A DNA stretch of 64,000 nt, from contig NZ_LFLS01000006.1 in assembly GCF_001189915.1 (NCBI RefSeq), positions 150,403-214,402 on the forward strand. Direction: 5' to 3'. This DNA is from Herbaspirillum autotrophicum (lineage in GTDB: Bacteria; Pseudomonadota; Gammaproteobacteria; Burkholderiales; Burkholderiaceae_D). Of this stretch, positions 28,044 through 35,001 are shown in pieces (the stretch's first letter is position 1; each line of letters opens with the position of its first letter). The notes under the pieces are model-generated. The model saw only the letters and a list, made by a program, of their open reading frames with translations, ran no database searches and was not told the DNA's origin. The translations under genes and the position numbers were made by a program.

Positions 28044-29057
28044 TCAGGCGCGCTTGCGCAAGCCATTGGCTTGTATCAGCGTCAGTGGACCGTGGTCGAT
28101 CCAGTCGTCGATGTTGAAATTGCCCGGCAGCAGATCCCACTTGAACAGAAAATCCTTGAAGTCGCTCAGGGCTGCAATCGAGGTCGGTGCCAGATCGACG
28201 CCCAGATTCCGGTGCAGGTTTTTGCCGTAGGCAGCACGTACCGATTCCGCTGCGGTGCCGGTTTCGCTGGCGATGTAAGCGATGGTTTCGTTGGGATGGG
28301 TCTTGGCCCATTCGCCGGCGTCAGAGACCAGTTGCAGGAAGCCGGCGACGATGTCGGGAAAGTTGCGCAAGATTTCGCCGTGCACGGTCAGCGGCCGTGG
28401 CGTGCCGTTATTGTTGCGAATGTGCGGGTCAGGATGAAAGCCGATATCCACCACCACATGGGCATTGAGTGTTTGCGCAATTTCCAGACCGGGCGAGCCG
28501 CGCACATAGATGGCATCGACTTCACCATGCAGCAAGGCATGGGCTTCGGCCAGATACAGCCGGCGCAGGTCGCGTTCCACATACACCAGTTCTACCTCGT
28601 CCGCGCTCAGGCCTTCCAGTTCCATGGCGCTCAGAAAGCCGCGCAAGGCCGTGGCGCGGAACATGTCGATATCGTCTTCCTGACATCGCGGTATGGCCAG
28701 CCGCCGGCCACGCAAATCCCTGATGCTGCGAATGCCGGAGCCAGGCAAGGTCAGGATTTGCTGCGATTCATCCGTCCACGACAATCCGATGACATAGGTA
28801 TCGGCCTTGCGCGCCCGTGCCCACAACGCCGGAATGCTGCTGCCTTGACGAAATGAGCGGGTCAGCATGTATTCCCGATGCAGTGCCGGATCTTGCAGCA
28901 TCTCGGGCGTGCGCAGCGATTTGATTGCCACGCCATCCGCCGACGGTTCACCATTGAGCCAGCCGAGATGCACGGCGATCCCGAGCGGGGTCGGCACAGG
29001 CGAGCGTTCGTACCACAAGGGGTGGGTTGCAGGCGGCGATGGCAAGATATTGTTCAT
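28044..29057 (-). CDS. DszB-like protein (sulfinate-desulfinase/SsuA-fold family), active-site Cys replaced by Ser
   Basis: A 337-residue protein of the NMT1/SsuA-TauA fold group that matches 2'-hydroxybiphenyl-2-sulfinate desulfinase DszB around its active site. It has no signal peptide, so it should be cytoplasmic and not a transporter binding protein. Aligned with DszB Cys27-His60-Arg70, this protein has Ser19 (WYERSPVPTPLGIAV), His60 and Arg70 (FRQGSSIPALW). The Cys-to-Ser change sets it apart from the two other copies in the window (44011 and 45130). IRNNNGTPRPLTVHGEI is shared with those copies. A sigma-54 promoter (29121-29135, minus strand) faces this gene, divergent from tonB. It may be a binding or regulatory paralogue, or an enzyme with altered chemistry. 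Confidence 0.8.
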   Translation of the reverse strand: MNNILPSPPATHPLWYERSPVPTPLGIAVHLGWLNGEPSADGVAIKSLRTPEMLQDPALHREYMLTRSFRQGSSIPALWARARKADTYVIGLSWTDESQQILTLPGSGIRSIRDLRGRRLAIPRCQEDDIDMFRATALRGFLSAMELEGLSADEVELVYVERDLRRLYLAEAHALLHGEVDAIYVRGSPGLEIAQTLNAHVVVDIGFHPDPHIRNNNGTPRPLTVHGEILRNFPDIVAGFLQLVSDAGEWAKTHPNETIAYIASETGTAAESVRAAYGKNLHRNLGVDLAPTSIAALSDFKDFLFKWDLLPGNFNIDDWIDHGPLTLIQANGLRKRA

Positions 29058-29120
29058 AGTCAAAGGTCGGTTGTACGGACGTGCGCAAAGCACAGGAAAA
29101 CGATCTGGTTCCTCTTCATA

Positions 29121-29135
29121 GCAAAAAATGCGCCA
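29121..29135 (-). promoter_or_regulatory. Sigma-54 promoter of the 28044-29057 gene
   Basis: On the minus strand the sequence reads TGGCGCATTTTTTGC, matching consensus TGGCACGNNNNTTGC at GG, GC, TTGC and spacing, with two mismatches in the -24 half. The -12 element ends 63 bases before the ATG at 29057. It is one of five such promoters in this island. Confidence 0.65.
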
Positions 29136-29267
29136 TATGCAGCGGTGCCGATCGCCACCTGAGCGGTATCCGTTCAGTCGTCGTCAATCCGGCGCTGGCT
29201 GTCTGTCTCGCACTGATGGCCGGGGTCGCCGGCGCCGTTCCGGCGCAGACCTGCCACTCAATGACGC

Positions 29268-29313
29268 TGCTGGATCAGCAACACTGCATCAGCATGTTGC
29301 TGCGTTTGCAGCA
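29268..29313. promoter_or_regulatory. Paired activator-binding inverted repeats (shared UAS)
   Basis: Two 16-base inverted repeats: 29268-29283 (TGCTG-N6-CAACA, one mismatch) and 29298-29313 (TGCTG-N6-CAGCA, perfect). They lie about 110-125 bases upstream of the tonB sigma-54 promoter and about 130-165 bases upstream of the divergent one at 29121-29135. The same motif occurs upstream of the other sigma-54 promoters in the island, so these are probably enhancer sites for the 31553 activator. Confidence 0.55.
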
Positions 29314-29422
29314 GCACGGCAGCAATCAGCGCGACCGGCAATCGACAGTGCATATTGCGCTGCCGCAAAAAAACTTAGCGATATCAAGCGCTTAAGCCAT
29401 GGTGCGACAAGGTCTGGCGGCT

Positions 29423-29437
29423 TGGCATGGAATCTGC
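29423..29437 (+). promoter_or_regulatory. Sigma-54 promoter of the tonB-exbB-exbD operon
   Basis: TGGCATGGAATCTGC matches TGGCACGNNNNTTGC with correct GG/GC spacing and two mismatches (T for C at position 6, C for T at position 12). The tonB ATG lies 62 bases downstream, which also supports the chosen tonB start. Confidence 0.65.
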
Positions 29438-29499
29438 TGAACGTGGTCGCTGGCAGGCGACTTTACGTCTGCGCAATTATTTTCCAGAGTCTGGCATTC

Positions 29500-30300
29500 A
29501 TGAGTACGTTGACTTTTCAAGGCGCAAATGTGACTGCGCGACGCATGGCGCGCAAACGTTCGGCCCGGATAGTGGTGCGGCCGGCCGTGGCAGCGGCCGA
29601 TGGTGCGCTGCCGTTGCCACCTGCGGCAGCGGCGATTGGTTCGCGCAGGATATTCACGTTGCTTGGTTTGGTGCTGTTGGCCTTGTTGCTGCATGCCGCC
29701 ATTTTCGGCGCACTCTCATACGGACCAGCCGATGCGCCGGTGACGCCACCCAAAGTGCCGCCGATAGAAATCCAGATCAGCAAGCCGCAGCCTTTGCCGC
29801 AGGCGCCACCGTCGTCGCCGCCAACACCACCCAAAAAACTGGCGCCGGTGCCGCCCCTGTTGAAGCCGCCGCCAACGATCAGAACACCGGCACCGGCTGC
29901 GCCGGCAATCGCGGCTGCAAACACTGTCGTGACCGACAACAGTCAGGCGCCGGCCGAAGCGGTTGCCGTTGCGGCACCAGCCGCTCCGCCGGCGCCTGCT
30001 GCGAAAGCTGAAAAAACCACGCAGCCGCGCGGTGATGCCGCTTATCTCAATAATCCGCCACCCAGCTATCCGGTCATGGCGCGCAGCCGGGGCTGGGAAG
30101 GGCAGGTACTGCTGAATGTGCATGTGCAGGCCAACGGGCGTCCGGACCAGATCGAGATTGTGCAGTCGAGCGGGCGCAATACCCTGGATGAAGCGGCGCT
30201 CAAGGCGGTCCGTGGATGGTTGTTTGTCCCGGCCATGCGTGGCTCGACCGCCGTTGACGGTTGGGTGCAGGTGCCGATTGATTTTAAACTTGGAAAGTGA
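29500..30300 (+). CDS. tonB: TonB energy-transducing protein
   Basis: TonB (266 residues) links the inner-membrane proton motive force to outer-membrane receptors. It has an unusually long cytoplasmic N-terminus of about 50 residues, one transmembrane helix (IFTLLGLVLLALLLHAAIF), a Pro/Ala-rich periplasmic spacer (KVPPIEIQISKPQPLPQAPP), and the C-terminal TonB domain: PPPSYPVMARSRGWEGQVLL, DQIEIVQSSGRNTLDEAAL, ending VQVPIDFKLGK. The ATG at 29500 lies 62 bases after a sigma-54 promoter; upstream in-frame codons would sit on or before that promoter. exbB and exbD follow directly. The operon is probably dedicated to the TonB-dependent receptor encoded nearby at 35002. Confidence 0.9.
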   Translation: MSTLTFQGANVTARRMARKRSARIVVRPAVAAADGALPLPPAAAAIGSRRIFTLLGLVLLALLLHAAIFGALSYGPADAPVTPPKVPPIEIQISKPQPLPQAPPSSPPTPPKKLAPVPPLLKPPPTIRTPAPAAPAIAAANTVVTDNSQAPAEAVAVAAPAAPPAPAAKAEKTTQPRGDAAYLNNPPPSYPVMARSRGWEGQVLLNVHVQANGRPDQIEIVQSSGRNTLDEAALKAVRGWLFVPAMRGSTAVDGWVQVPIDFKLGK

Positions 30301-30308
30301 AGGACATC

Positions 30309-31028
30309 ATGTCAGATTTTGCATTGAATCTTATTGTGCGCGGTACCCTCTACACGCTGCTGTTTTTTTCGCTGGTGACGTGGGTGCTGATCCTGGCCAA
30401 AGGCGTTCAGCACTGGCGCGTGGCGCGGCAAGACCGGCGTTTCGCCCGGCAATTCTGGAGTGCTGCCAATCTTGAAGCCGCCGCAGCGCTGGCCGGAGAT
30501 GACAGTCCCAAAGCACGGCTGGCCAAGGCCGGCTTCGGCGCGCTGACCGACAGCGCCGATGAAGTCGCTGATCTGGAACATAGCTGGGACCGTCAGGAAT
30601 TGCTGGAGCGGCATTTGCATCAGCAGATCCAGCGCGAGCGTCACGGGCTCGAAAGCGGTTTGGCGGTGTTGGCGTCGATTGGCAGCACGGCGCCGTTTGT
30701 CGGCTTGTTCGGTACCGTGTTCGGCATCATTCATGCATTGGCCTCGATCAGCAAAAGCGCCTCGGCCAGTATCGACGTAGTGGCCGGTCCTATCGGCGAA
30801 GCATTGATTGCCACCGGTATCGGGATTGCCGTGGCGGTGCCGGCGGTATTGGCCTACAACTTTTTCTTGCGGCGTCTGAAAGTGTTGAGCGCCGATTTCG
30901 ACAGCTACGCCACCGATATCGTGAACTTGTCGCAAAAGCGTGGTTTCCGTCTTCAGCAAGGCAGCGCGCGCGTTACCGCCATCAAGGACGTGAAACAAGT
31001 GGCTGCCAAGCGTGAGGTATTTGCATAA
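30309..31028 (+). CDS. exbB: ExbB proton-channel subunit
   Basis: ExbB/TolQ/MotA-family inner-membrane protein (239 residues) that forms the proton-driven motor with ExbD and TonB. Three transmembrane helices: LYTLLFFSLVTWVLILAKG near the N-terminus, then the conserved pair around LASIGSTAPFVGLFGTVFGI and ATGIGIAVAVPAVLAYNFFL. AAGGA precedes the ATG at 30309; an in-frame ATG codon four residues earlier is not used in this call because it lacks that spacing. The stop overlaps the exbD start (TAATG). Confidence 0.94.
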   Translation: MSDFALNLIVRGTLYTLLFFSLVTWVLILAKGVQHWRVARQDRRFARQFWSAANLEAAAALAGDDSPKARLAKAGFGALTDSADEVADLEHSWDRQELLERHLHQQIQRERHGLESGLAVLASIGSTAPFVGLFGTVFGIIHALASISKSASASIDVVAGPIGEALIATGIGIAVAVPAVLAYNFFLRRLKVLSADFDSYATDIVNLSQKRGFRLQQGSARVTAIKDVKQVAAKREVFA

Positions 31029-31438
31029 TGGCTTTTTCATCAAACAGCGATGGCGACAGCGTTCTCAGTGAAATCAACATCACGCCGCTGGTAGACGTGA
31101 TGCTGGTATTGCTGGTGGCCTTCATCATCACCGCGCCGCTGCTCAATAATGCGGTGCACATCAACTTGCCGAAAACTGCGACCACCGCGCCGCCGACGCA
31201 AACCAAGGCGGTCACCGTCAGTGTCGATGCGCAACGCAAACTGTTCATCGACAAACAGGAAATTGCACAGGAAGCGCTGGAGCCGGAACTGCGCAAGCTG
31301 GTGGCGGCCGACCACGATCTGAGTCTCAGCCTGCAAGCCGACGACGCCGTACCGTACGGTGCTGTCGCCAAGGTAATGGCGGTGATCGAACGTGCCGGTG
31401 TCAGCAAGCTGGCGGTGCTGACCACGCCCGGCGGTTGA
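31028..31438 (+). CDS. exbD: ExbD proton-channel subunit
   Basis: ExbD/TolR-family protein (136 residues) with one N-terminal transmembrane helix, EINITPLVDVMLVLLVAFII, containing the essential protonatable Asp in PLVDVMLVLL. A periplasmic domain follows. It overlaps exbB by one base and completes the tonB-exbB-exbD operon. A large inverted repeat follows the stop codon. Confidence 0.94.
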   Translation: MAFSSNSDGDSVLSEINITPLVDVMLVLLVAFIITAPLLNNAVHINLPKTATTAPPTQTKAVTVSVDAQRKLFIDKQEIAQEALEPELRKLVAADHDLSLSLQADDAVPYGAVAKVMAVIERAGVSKLAVLTTPGG

Positions 31439-31444
31439 GCATCG

Positions 31445-31507
31445 CGCCGGCCGGCTTATTTGGTTTTGCCATATGAATATGAAAAACCATTGGTTCTCCG
31501 GCCGGCG
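31445..31507. repeat. Long nested inverted repeat between exbD and the sigma-54 activator gene
   Basis: CGCCGGCCGG at 31445-31454 pairs perfectly with CCGGCCGGCG at 31498-31507. Inside lie TGGTTTT/AAAACCA arms and a central CATAT-GA-ATATG, so the whole element can fold as a long interrupted hairpin. No U-run follows. It could end the exbD message, stabilise it, or act as a protein-binding site ahead of the activator gene. Confidence 0.55.
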
Positions 31508-31552
31508 TCAACGTGTTAACTTGATACCGTACGCAAGACCAGATGAAAGTTA

Positions 31553-32665
31553 ATGATGGAGGTATTAAGTCTCCCCAATCCCGCCGCGCATGCCATATCG
31601 ATTCGCGCCAAGGCGCTCGCCTTCGAGGACCCGAATTCGAAAATTCTGCTGGAACGCATCCGGCTGGTCGCACCCAGTGACGCCAGCGTACTGGTGACCG
31701 GCGAAAGCGGCACCGGCAAAGAATTGATCGCGCGCCTGGTGCATACCTTGAGCGAACGTGTCGACCGTCCCTTCATCGCCGTCAATTGCGGTGCCTTTTC
31801 CGAAACGCTGATCGAGAGTGAATTGTTCGGGCATGAGCGCGGCGCGTTTACCGGCGCGCTCGATAGTCGTCCCGGCTGGTTTGAAGCGGCCAATGGCGGC
31901 ACCTTGTTTCTGGACGAAGTGGGTGACCTGCCGTTGTCGGCGCAGGTCAAATTGTTGCGGGTATTGCAGGAGCGGGAAGTAGTGCGGGTCGGGTCGCGCA
32001 AGGCGATCAAGATTGATGTGCGGCTGGTGGCGGCAACCAATGTCAAACTGGAAGCGGCAGTGCGCGCCGGCAATTTCCGCGAAGATTTGTATTACCGTCT
32101 CAATGTCGCCAAACTGGCATTATTGCCGCTGCGTCAGCGGCCCGACGATATTCTGCCGCTGACCAAGCATTTCATCGATATCTATACCAAGCGGCTGCGC
32201 ATTTCGACACCGACCATTGCCGATGCTGCGTTGCGCCGGCTGCAACAGTATTCATGGCCGGGCAATATCCGCGAGCTGGAAAATGTGATTCATCACACCT
32301 TGCTGATCAGTCGCGGGCAGCAGATTGAAGCCAGTGATTTTCAGTTTTCGTCGCTGGGTGTATTGTCATCACTCAATGAAGGCGACGTTGCGGCGGCGGA
32401 CGGCCTGCATGCGCCGGCCGAGCAGCGCACGGCGGACAGCGCATCGCCATTGCAAGCGCTCAAGAAAGCATTGACCCGTCTGTATGATGAAAATCCTCCC
32501 GATCTCTGGCAAGACATCGAAGCTGCGGTGTTTTCAACGGCCTACGATTACTGCGACAGAAATCAATTGCAGACCTCGCGTCTGTTGAACCTGAGCCGCA
32601 ATATTGTCCGCGCGCGACTGGCGCAACTGGGCATTCTCAAGTTGCAGGCTGCCGATTCGATCTGA
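31553..32665 (+). CDS. Sigma-54-dependent transcriptional activator, SfnR-like, no sensory domain
   Basis: NtrC-family bacterial enhancer-binding protein of 370 residues. The AAA+ domain begins about 20 residues from the start, so there is no receiver, GAF or PAS domain. Walker [15 protein letters not shown], the sigma-54-contacting loop GAFTGA, and Walker [16 protein letters not shown] are all intact. A C-terminal Fis-type helix-turn-helix follows ([20 protein letters not shown]). The short architecture resembles SfnR of Pseudomonas, which controls sulfone/organosulfur use under sulfate limitation. Five sigma-54 promoters with shared upstream repeats surround this gene, so it is the likely island activator. 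Without a sensor domain it is probably controlled by its own abundance; no sigma-54 site was seen before it. Confidence 0.88.
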   Translation: MMEVLSLPNPAAHAISIRAKALAFEDPNSKILLERIRLVAPSDASVLVTGESGTGKELIARLVHTLSERVDRPFIAVNCGAFSETLIESELFGHERGAFTGALDSRPGWFEAANGGTLFLDEVGDLPLSAQVKLLRVLQEREVVRVGSRKAIKIDVRLVAATNVKLEAAVRAGNFREDLYYRLNVAKLALLPLRQRPDDILPLTKHFIDIYTKRLRISTPTIADAALRRLQQYSWPGNIRELENVIHHTLLISRGQQIEASDFQFSSLGVLSSLNEGDVAAADGLHAPAEQRTADSASPLQALKKALTRLYDENPPDLWQDIEAAVFSTAYDYCDRNQLQTSRLLNLSRNIVRARLAQLGILKLQAADSI

Positions 32666-32705
32666 CGCATCGTTTATCCACATTCATTTTCCATTGTTGA
32701 CATGC

Positions 32706-32741
32706 TGCTGATGGCGCAACACGGCTGCTGCTATATCAGCA
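32706..32741. promoter_or_regulatory. Paired activator-binding inverted repeats upstream of the ABC exporter gene
   Basis: TGCTG-N6-CAACA at 32706-32721 (one mismatch) and TGCTG-N6-CAGCA at 32726-32741 (perfect), 20 bases apart (two helical turns). They lie about 120-140 bases upstream of the sigma-54 promoter at 32859. Confidence 0.55.
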
Positions 32742-32858
32742 GTCCGGCTGTTGTCTGCGGCAATGGCCGTCGCCGCATGCGTATTTTCGTTGCTCGCCAG
32801 GCCGCCATCAGCAAGGCGGTCCGGACCATGGCGGCGAGCGGACGGCGAGCGCGGCGGA

Positions 32859-32873
32859 TGGCATGCATCCTGC
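32859..32873 (+). promoter_or_regulatory. Sigma-54 promoter of the homodimeric ABC exporter gene
   Basis: TGGCATGCATCCTGC matches TGGCACGNNNNTTGC with correct spacing and two mismatches. The ABC exporter ATG is 60 bases downstream. The core is almost the same as the promoter at 34855-34869. Confidence 0.62.
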
Positions 32874-32933
32874 ATTAGCGTCTGTCTGATTCAATTACAA
32901 CGCCGCGCAGCCGGCGTATCAAGCAGAAAAACA

Positions 32934-34700
32934 ATGAGAAATATCTGGCGAGTCATTCGTTTCATTCCCGAATATCGCGGGCGCATTCTGGGTGTGTTTG
33001 TGGTGGGAACGGTATTGGGTGCGGTGAGTACTGCCACGCCGTTTTTGTATAAGCACATCGTCGATGTCATCGCCGCTCTGTTGTCCGGCCAGGTATCGGC
33101 GCAGCAAGCCAGTGCCAGCGTCGCAGTATTGCTATCGCTGTTTTTCGGGTTGCGGGTGCTGATGGTGTTGTTCAGCGCCTTGCAAGACAAACAGTCGGAT
33201 GACTTGTGGCTGGATACCGTCAGTACCTTTCGTCAGCGGGTATTCGACAATATGACGCGTATGTCGATTGACTACTTTGAAAAGAAGCGCGTCGGTGAAA
33301 TCATGGATCGCTTCGGCCACATCACGACCATCACCATGTGGCTGTTTTCGTTGACCGAAGGAACGCTGGCCAACATTCTGCAATTGTTTTTCATCGTCGC
33401 CATGCTGTTATGGAAAGCACCTGTGATCGGCTTGATCATGGTGGCCGTGGTGGCCCTGAATCTGTTGCTGTCGTATCGCACCGTGCATGCCACGCAACCT
33501 TACCGGCGCGGCTGGCAACGACTGGCAGGGCGGATGTCGGGCTTGCTGGCGGAAATGATTTCCAACGTCGCCACGGTACGCAGCTTCGGTGGCGAGCCGG
33601 CCGTCAAGCAACGTTACGATGATACTCAGGCCGAGTGGAAGCTGACGCGCGATGCCTTGCACAAGCTCGAATGGCGTGCCAGCCTGTGGCTCAACCTGGC
33701 CAATGCCGCCGGCTTGTGCCTGACCGTCGGGCTGGCGGCGCATGGCGCATTGAACGGCCGCTTCAGTCCCGGCGATGTGCTGTTCGTACTGACGTTGGCA
33801 CAGAATCTGATCAATACGATTGCGCCGATTTCGCGCCAGCTGAATCAAATGGGCGATATCGAAAGCAATGCGGAACGCCTGGCCGAATTGCTGGATGCAC
33901 CGGCGCAATTGGCGGATCGCCCCGACGCTATACCGTTGCAAGGTATCGACACGATCGTGTTCGATCATGTCAGCTTTTGTTACCCGGGCCAGTCGCAACC
34001 GACCTTGCATGACATTTCATTTTCGTTGTGCGCCGGTCAGGCACTGGCACTGGTGGGACCGAGCGGTGGCGGCAAGACCACCATTGTCAAACTGCTGATG
34101 GGATTTTATGCGCCGGGCAGCGGCACCATTCTGATCAATGGCCGGGATTTGCTGGATTACCAGCAAGCCTCGGTGCGCGCCTTGATGGGGGTGGTATTGC
34201 AAGATGTCGCCTTGTTCAACGACAGCATCGCCGAAAACATTGCGTTTGCCAAAGTCGGGGTCGATCTGGCGCAGATTCAGGCGGCATCGGCACTGGCGTA
34301 TGCCGATGAATTCATCAGCCGGTTACCGCAAGCCTACAACACGATGGTCGGCGAACGCGGCGTCAAATTGTCCGGCGGGGAAAAGCAACGGATTGCGATT
34401 GCCCGCGCGATTCTCAAAAATCCGCAACTGATCATCCTCGACGAAGCTACCAGTGCGCTTGATTCCGCATCGGAACATCTGGTTCAGCAAGGACTGGAAA
34501 CACTGGTCAGCGGGCGCAGCTCGATCATCATCGCGCATCGCCTCAGTACCATCAGAAGTGCTGATCTGATTCTGGTGATGCAGGACGGCTGCATTGTCGA
34601 ACGCGGTATTCACGCCGAACTGGAACGGCTGCATGGCGGCTTGTATGCACGTCTGTATGCATTGCAAGGCGGGGCGCCGGTAACGGAGCTGGCGGCTTAG
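32934..34700 (+). CDS. MsbA/ABCB-type ABC exporter (half-transporter, homodimer)
   Basis: Type IV ABC exporter half-transporter of 588 residues: an N-terminal transmembrane domain with about six helices (GRILGVFVVGTVLGAVSTA is the first) and a C-terminal ATPase. Walker A GPSGGGKTTIVKLLMG, Q-loop VVLQDVALF, signature KLSGGEKQRIAIARAI, Walker B LIILDEATSALD and H-loop IIIAHRLST are all canonical, so it can work as a homodimer. The ATG at 32934 gives a normal N-terminus and lies 60 bases after a sigma-54 promoter; the frame is open upstream but that stretch is regulatory. Substrate unknown. Its place between the regulator and the TonB receptor ties it to the organosulfur island. Confidence 0.9.
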   Translation: MRNIWRVIRFIPEYRGRILGVFVVGTVLGAVSTATPFLYKHIVDVIAALLSGQVSAQQASASVAVLLSLFFGLRVLMVLFSALQDKQSDDLWLDTVSTFRQRVFDNMTRMSIDYFEKKRVGEIMDRFGHITTITMWLFSLTEGTLANILQLFFIVAMLLWKAPVIGLIMVAVVALNLLLSYRTVHATQPYRRGWQRLAGRMSGLLAEMISNVATVRSFGGEPAVKQRYDDTQAEWKLTRDALHKLEWRASLWLNLANAAGLCLTVGLAAHGALNGRFSPGDVLFVLTLAQNLINTIAPISRQLNQMGDIESNAERLAELLDAPAQLADRPDAIPLQGIDTIVFDHVSFCYPGQSQPTLHDISFSLCAGQALALVGPSGGGKTTIVKLLMGFYAPGSGTILINGRDLLDYQQASVRALMGVVLQDVALFNDSIAENIAFAKVGVDLAQIQAASALAYADEFISRLPQAYNTMVGERGVKLSGGEKQRIAIARAILKNPQLIILDEATSALDSASEHLVQQGLETLVSGRSSIIIAHRLSTIRSADLILVMQDGCIVERGIHAELERLHGGLYARLYALQGGAPVTELAA

Positions 34701-34703
34701 GGC

Positions 34704-34775
34704 TGCTGCAGATGCAGCACTGCTGATCGGTTGTTGCCACACCATCAGGCCCGCCGCAGTGCTGCCATGCCGGCA
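34704..34775. promoter_or_regulatory. Paired activator-binding inverted repeats upstream of the TonB-dependent receptor
   Basis: TGCTG-N6-CAGCA at 34704-34719 (perfect) and TGCTG-N6-CGGCA at 34760-34775 (one mismatch). They lie about 80-150 bases upstream of the sigma-54 promoter at 34855. The 300-base stretch between the ABC exporter and receptor genes (34701-35001) holds no gene, only these elements and the promoter. Confidence 0.55.
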
Positions 34776-34854
34776 CTGTGTCGCAGAGACTGAAATTAAA
34801 AATATTCATATAAAAATCAACGACTTGGAAAGAATCGTGGGGAGATATTTCATG

Positions 34855-34869
34855 TGGCACGCATCCTGC
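34855..34869 (+). promoter_or_regulatory. Sigma-54 promoter of the TonB-dependent receptor operon
   Basis: TGGCACGCATCCTGC differs from the consensus TGGCACGNNNNTTGC at only one fixed position, followed by T as expected. It is the best match in the island. It leaves a 5' leader of about 120 bases before the receptor ATG at 35002. Confidence 0.75.
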
Positions 34870-35001
34870 TATTGAGCATGTCTGGAACGTGAATGGCATG
34901 CATTGGCGACGACGATGACATGGCTGATCACAGCGCGGGCAACAACAATATTTTTTCTGATTAACGATGAAACTGACACAGTTTCTTTCCGGGGAGTAGT
35001 G

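Noticed and set aside
28044..29057. Labelling the three DszB-like proteins as ABC transporter substrate-binding proteins
   Set aside because: They lack signal peptides and lipoprotein boxes, while the true binding protein of the island (37360) has a clear N-terminal export segment and permease/ATPase partners.
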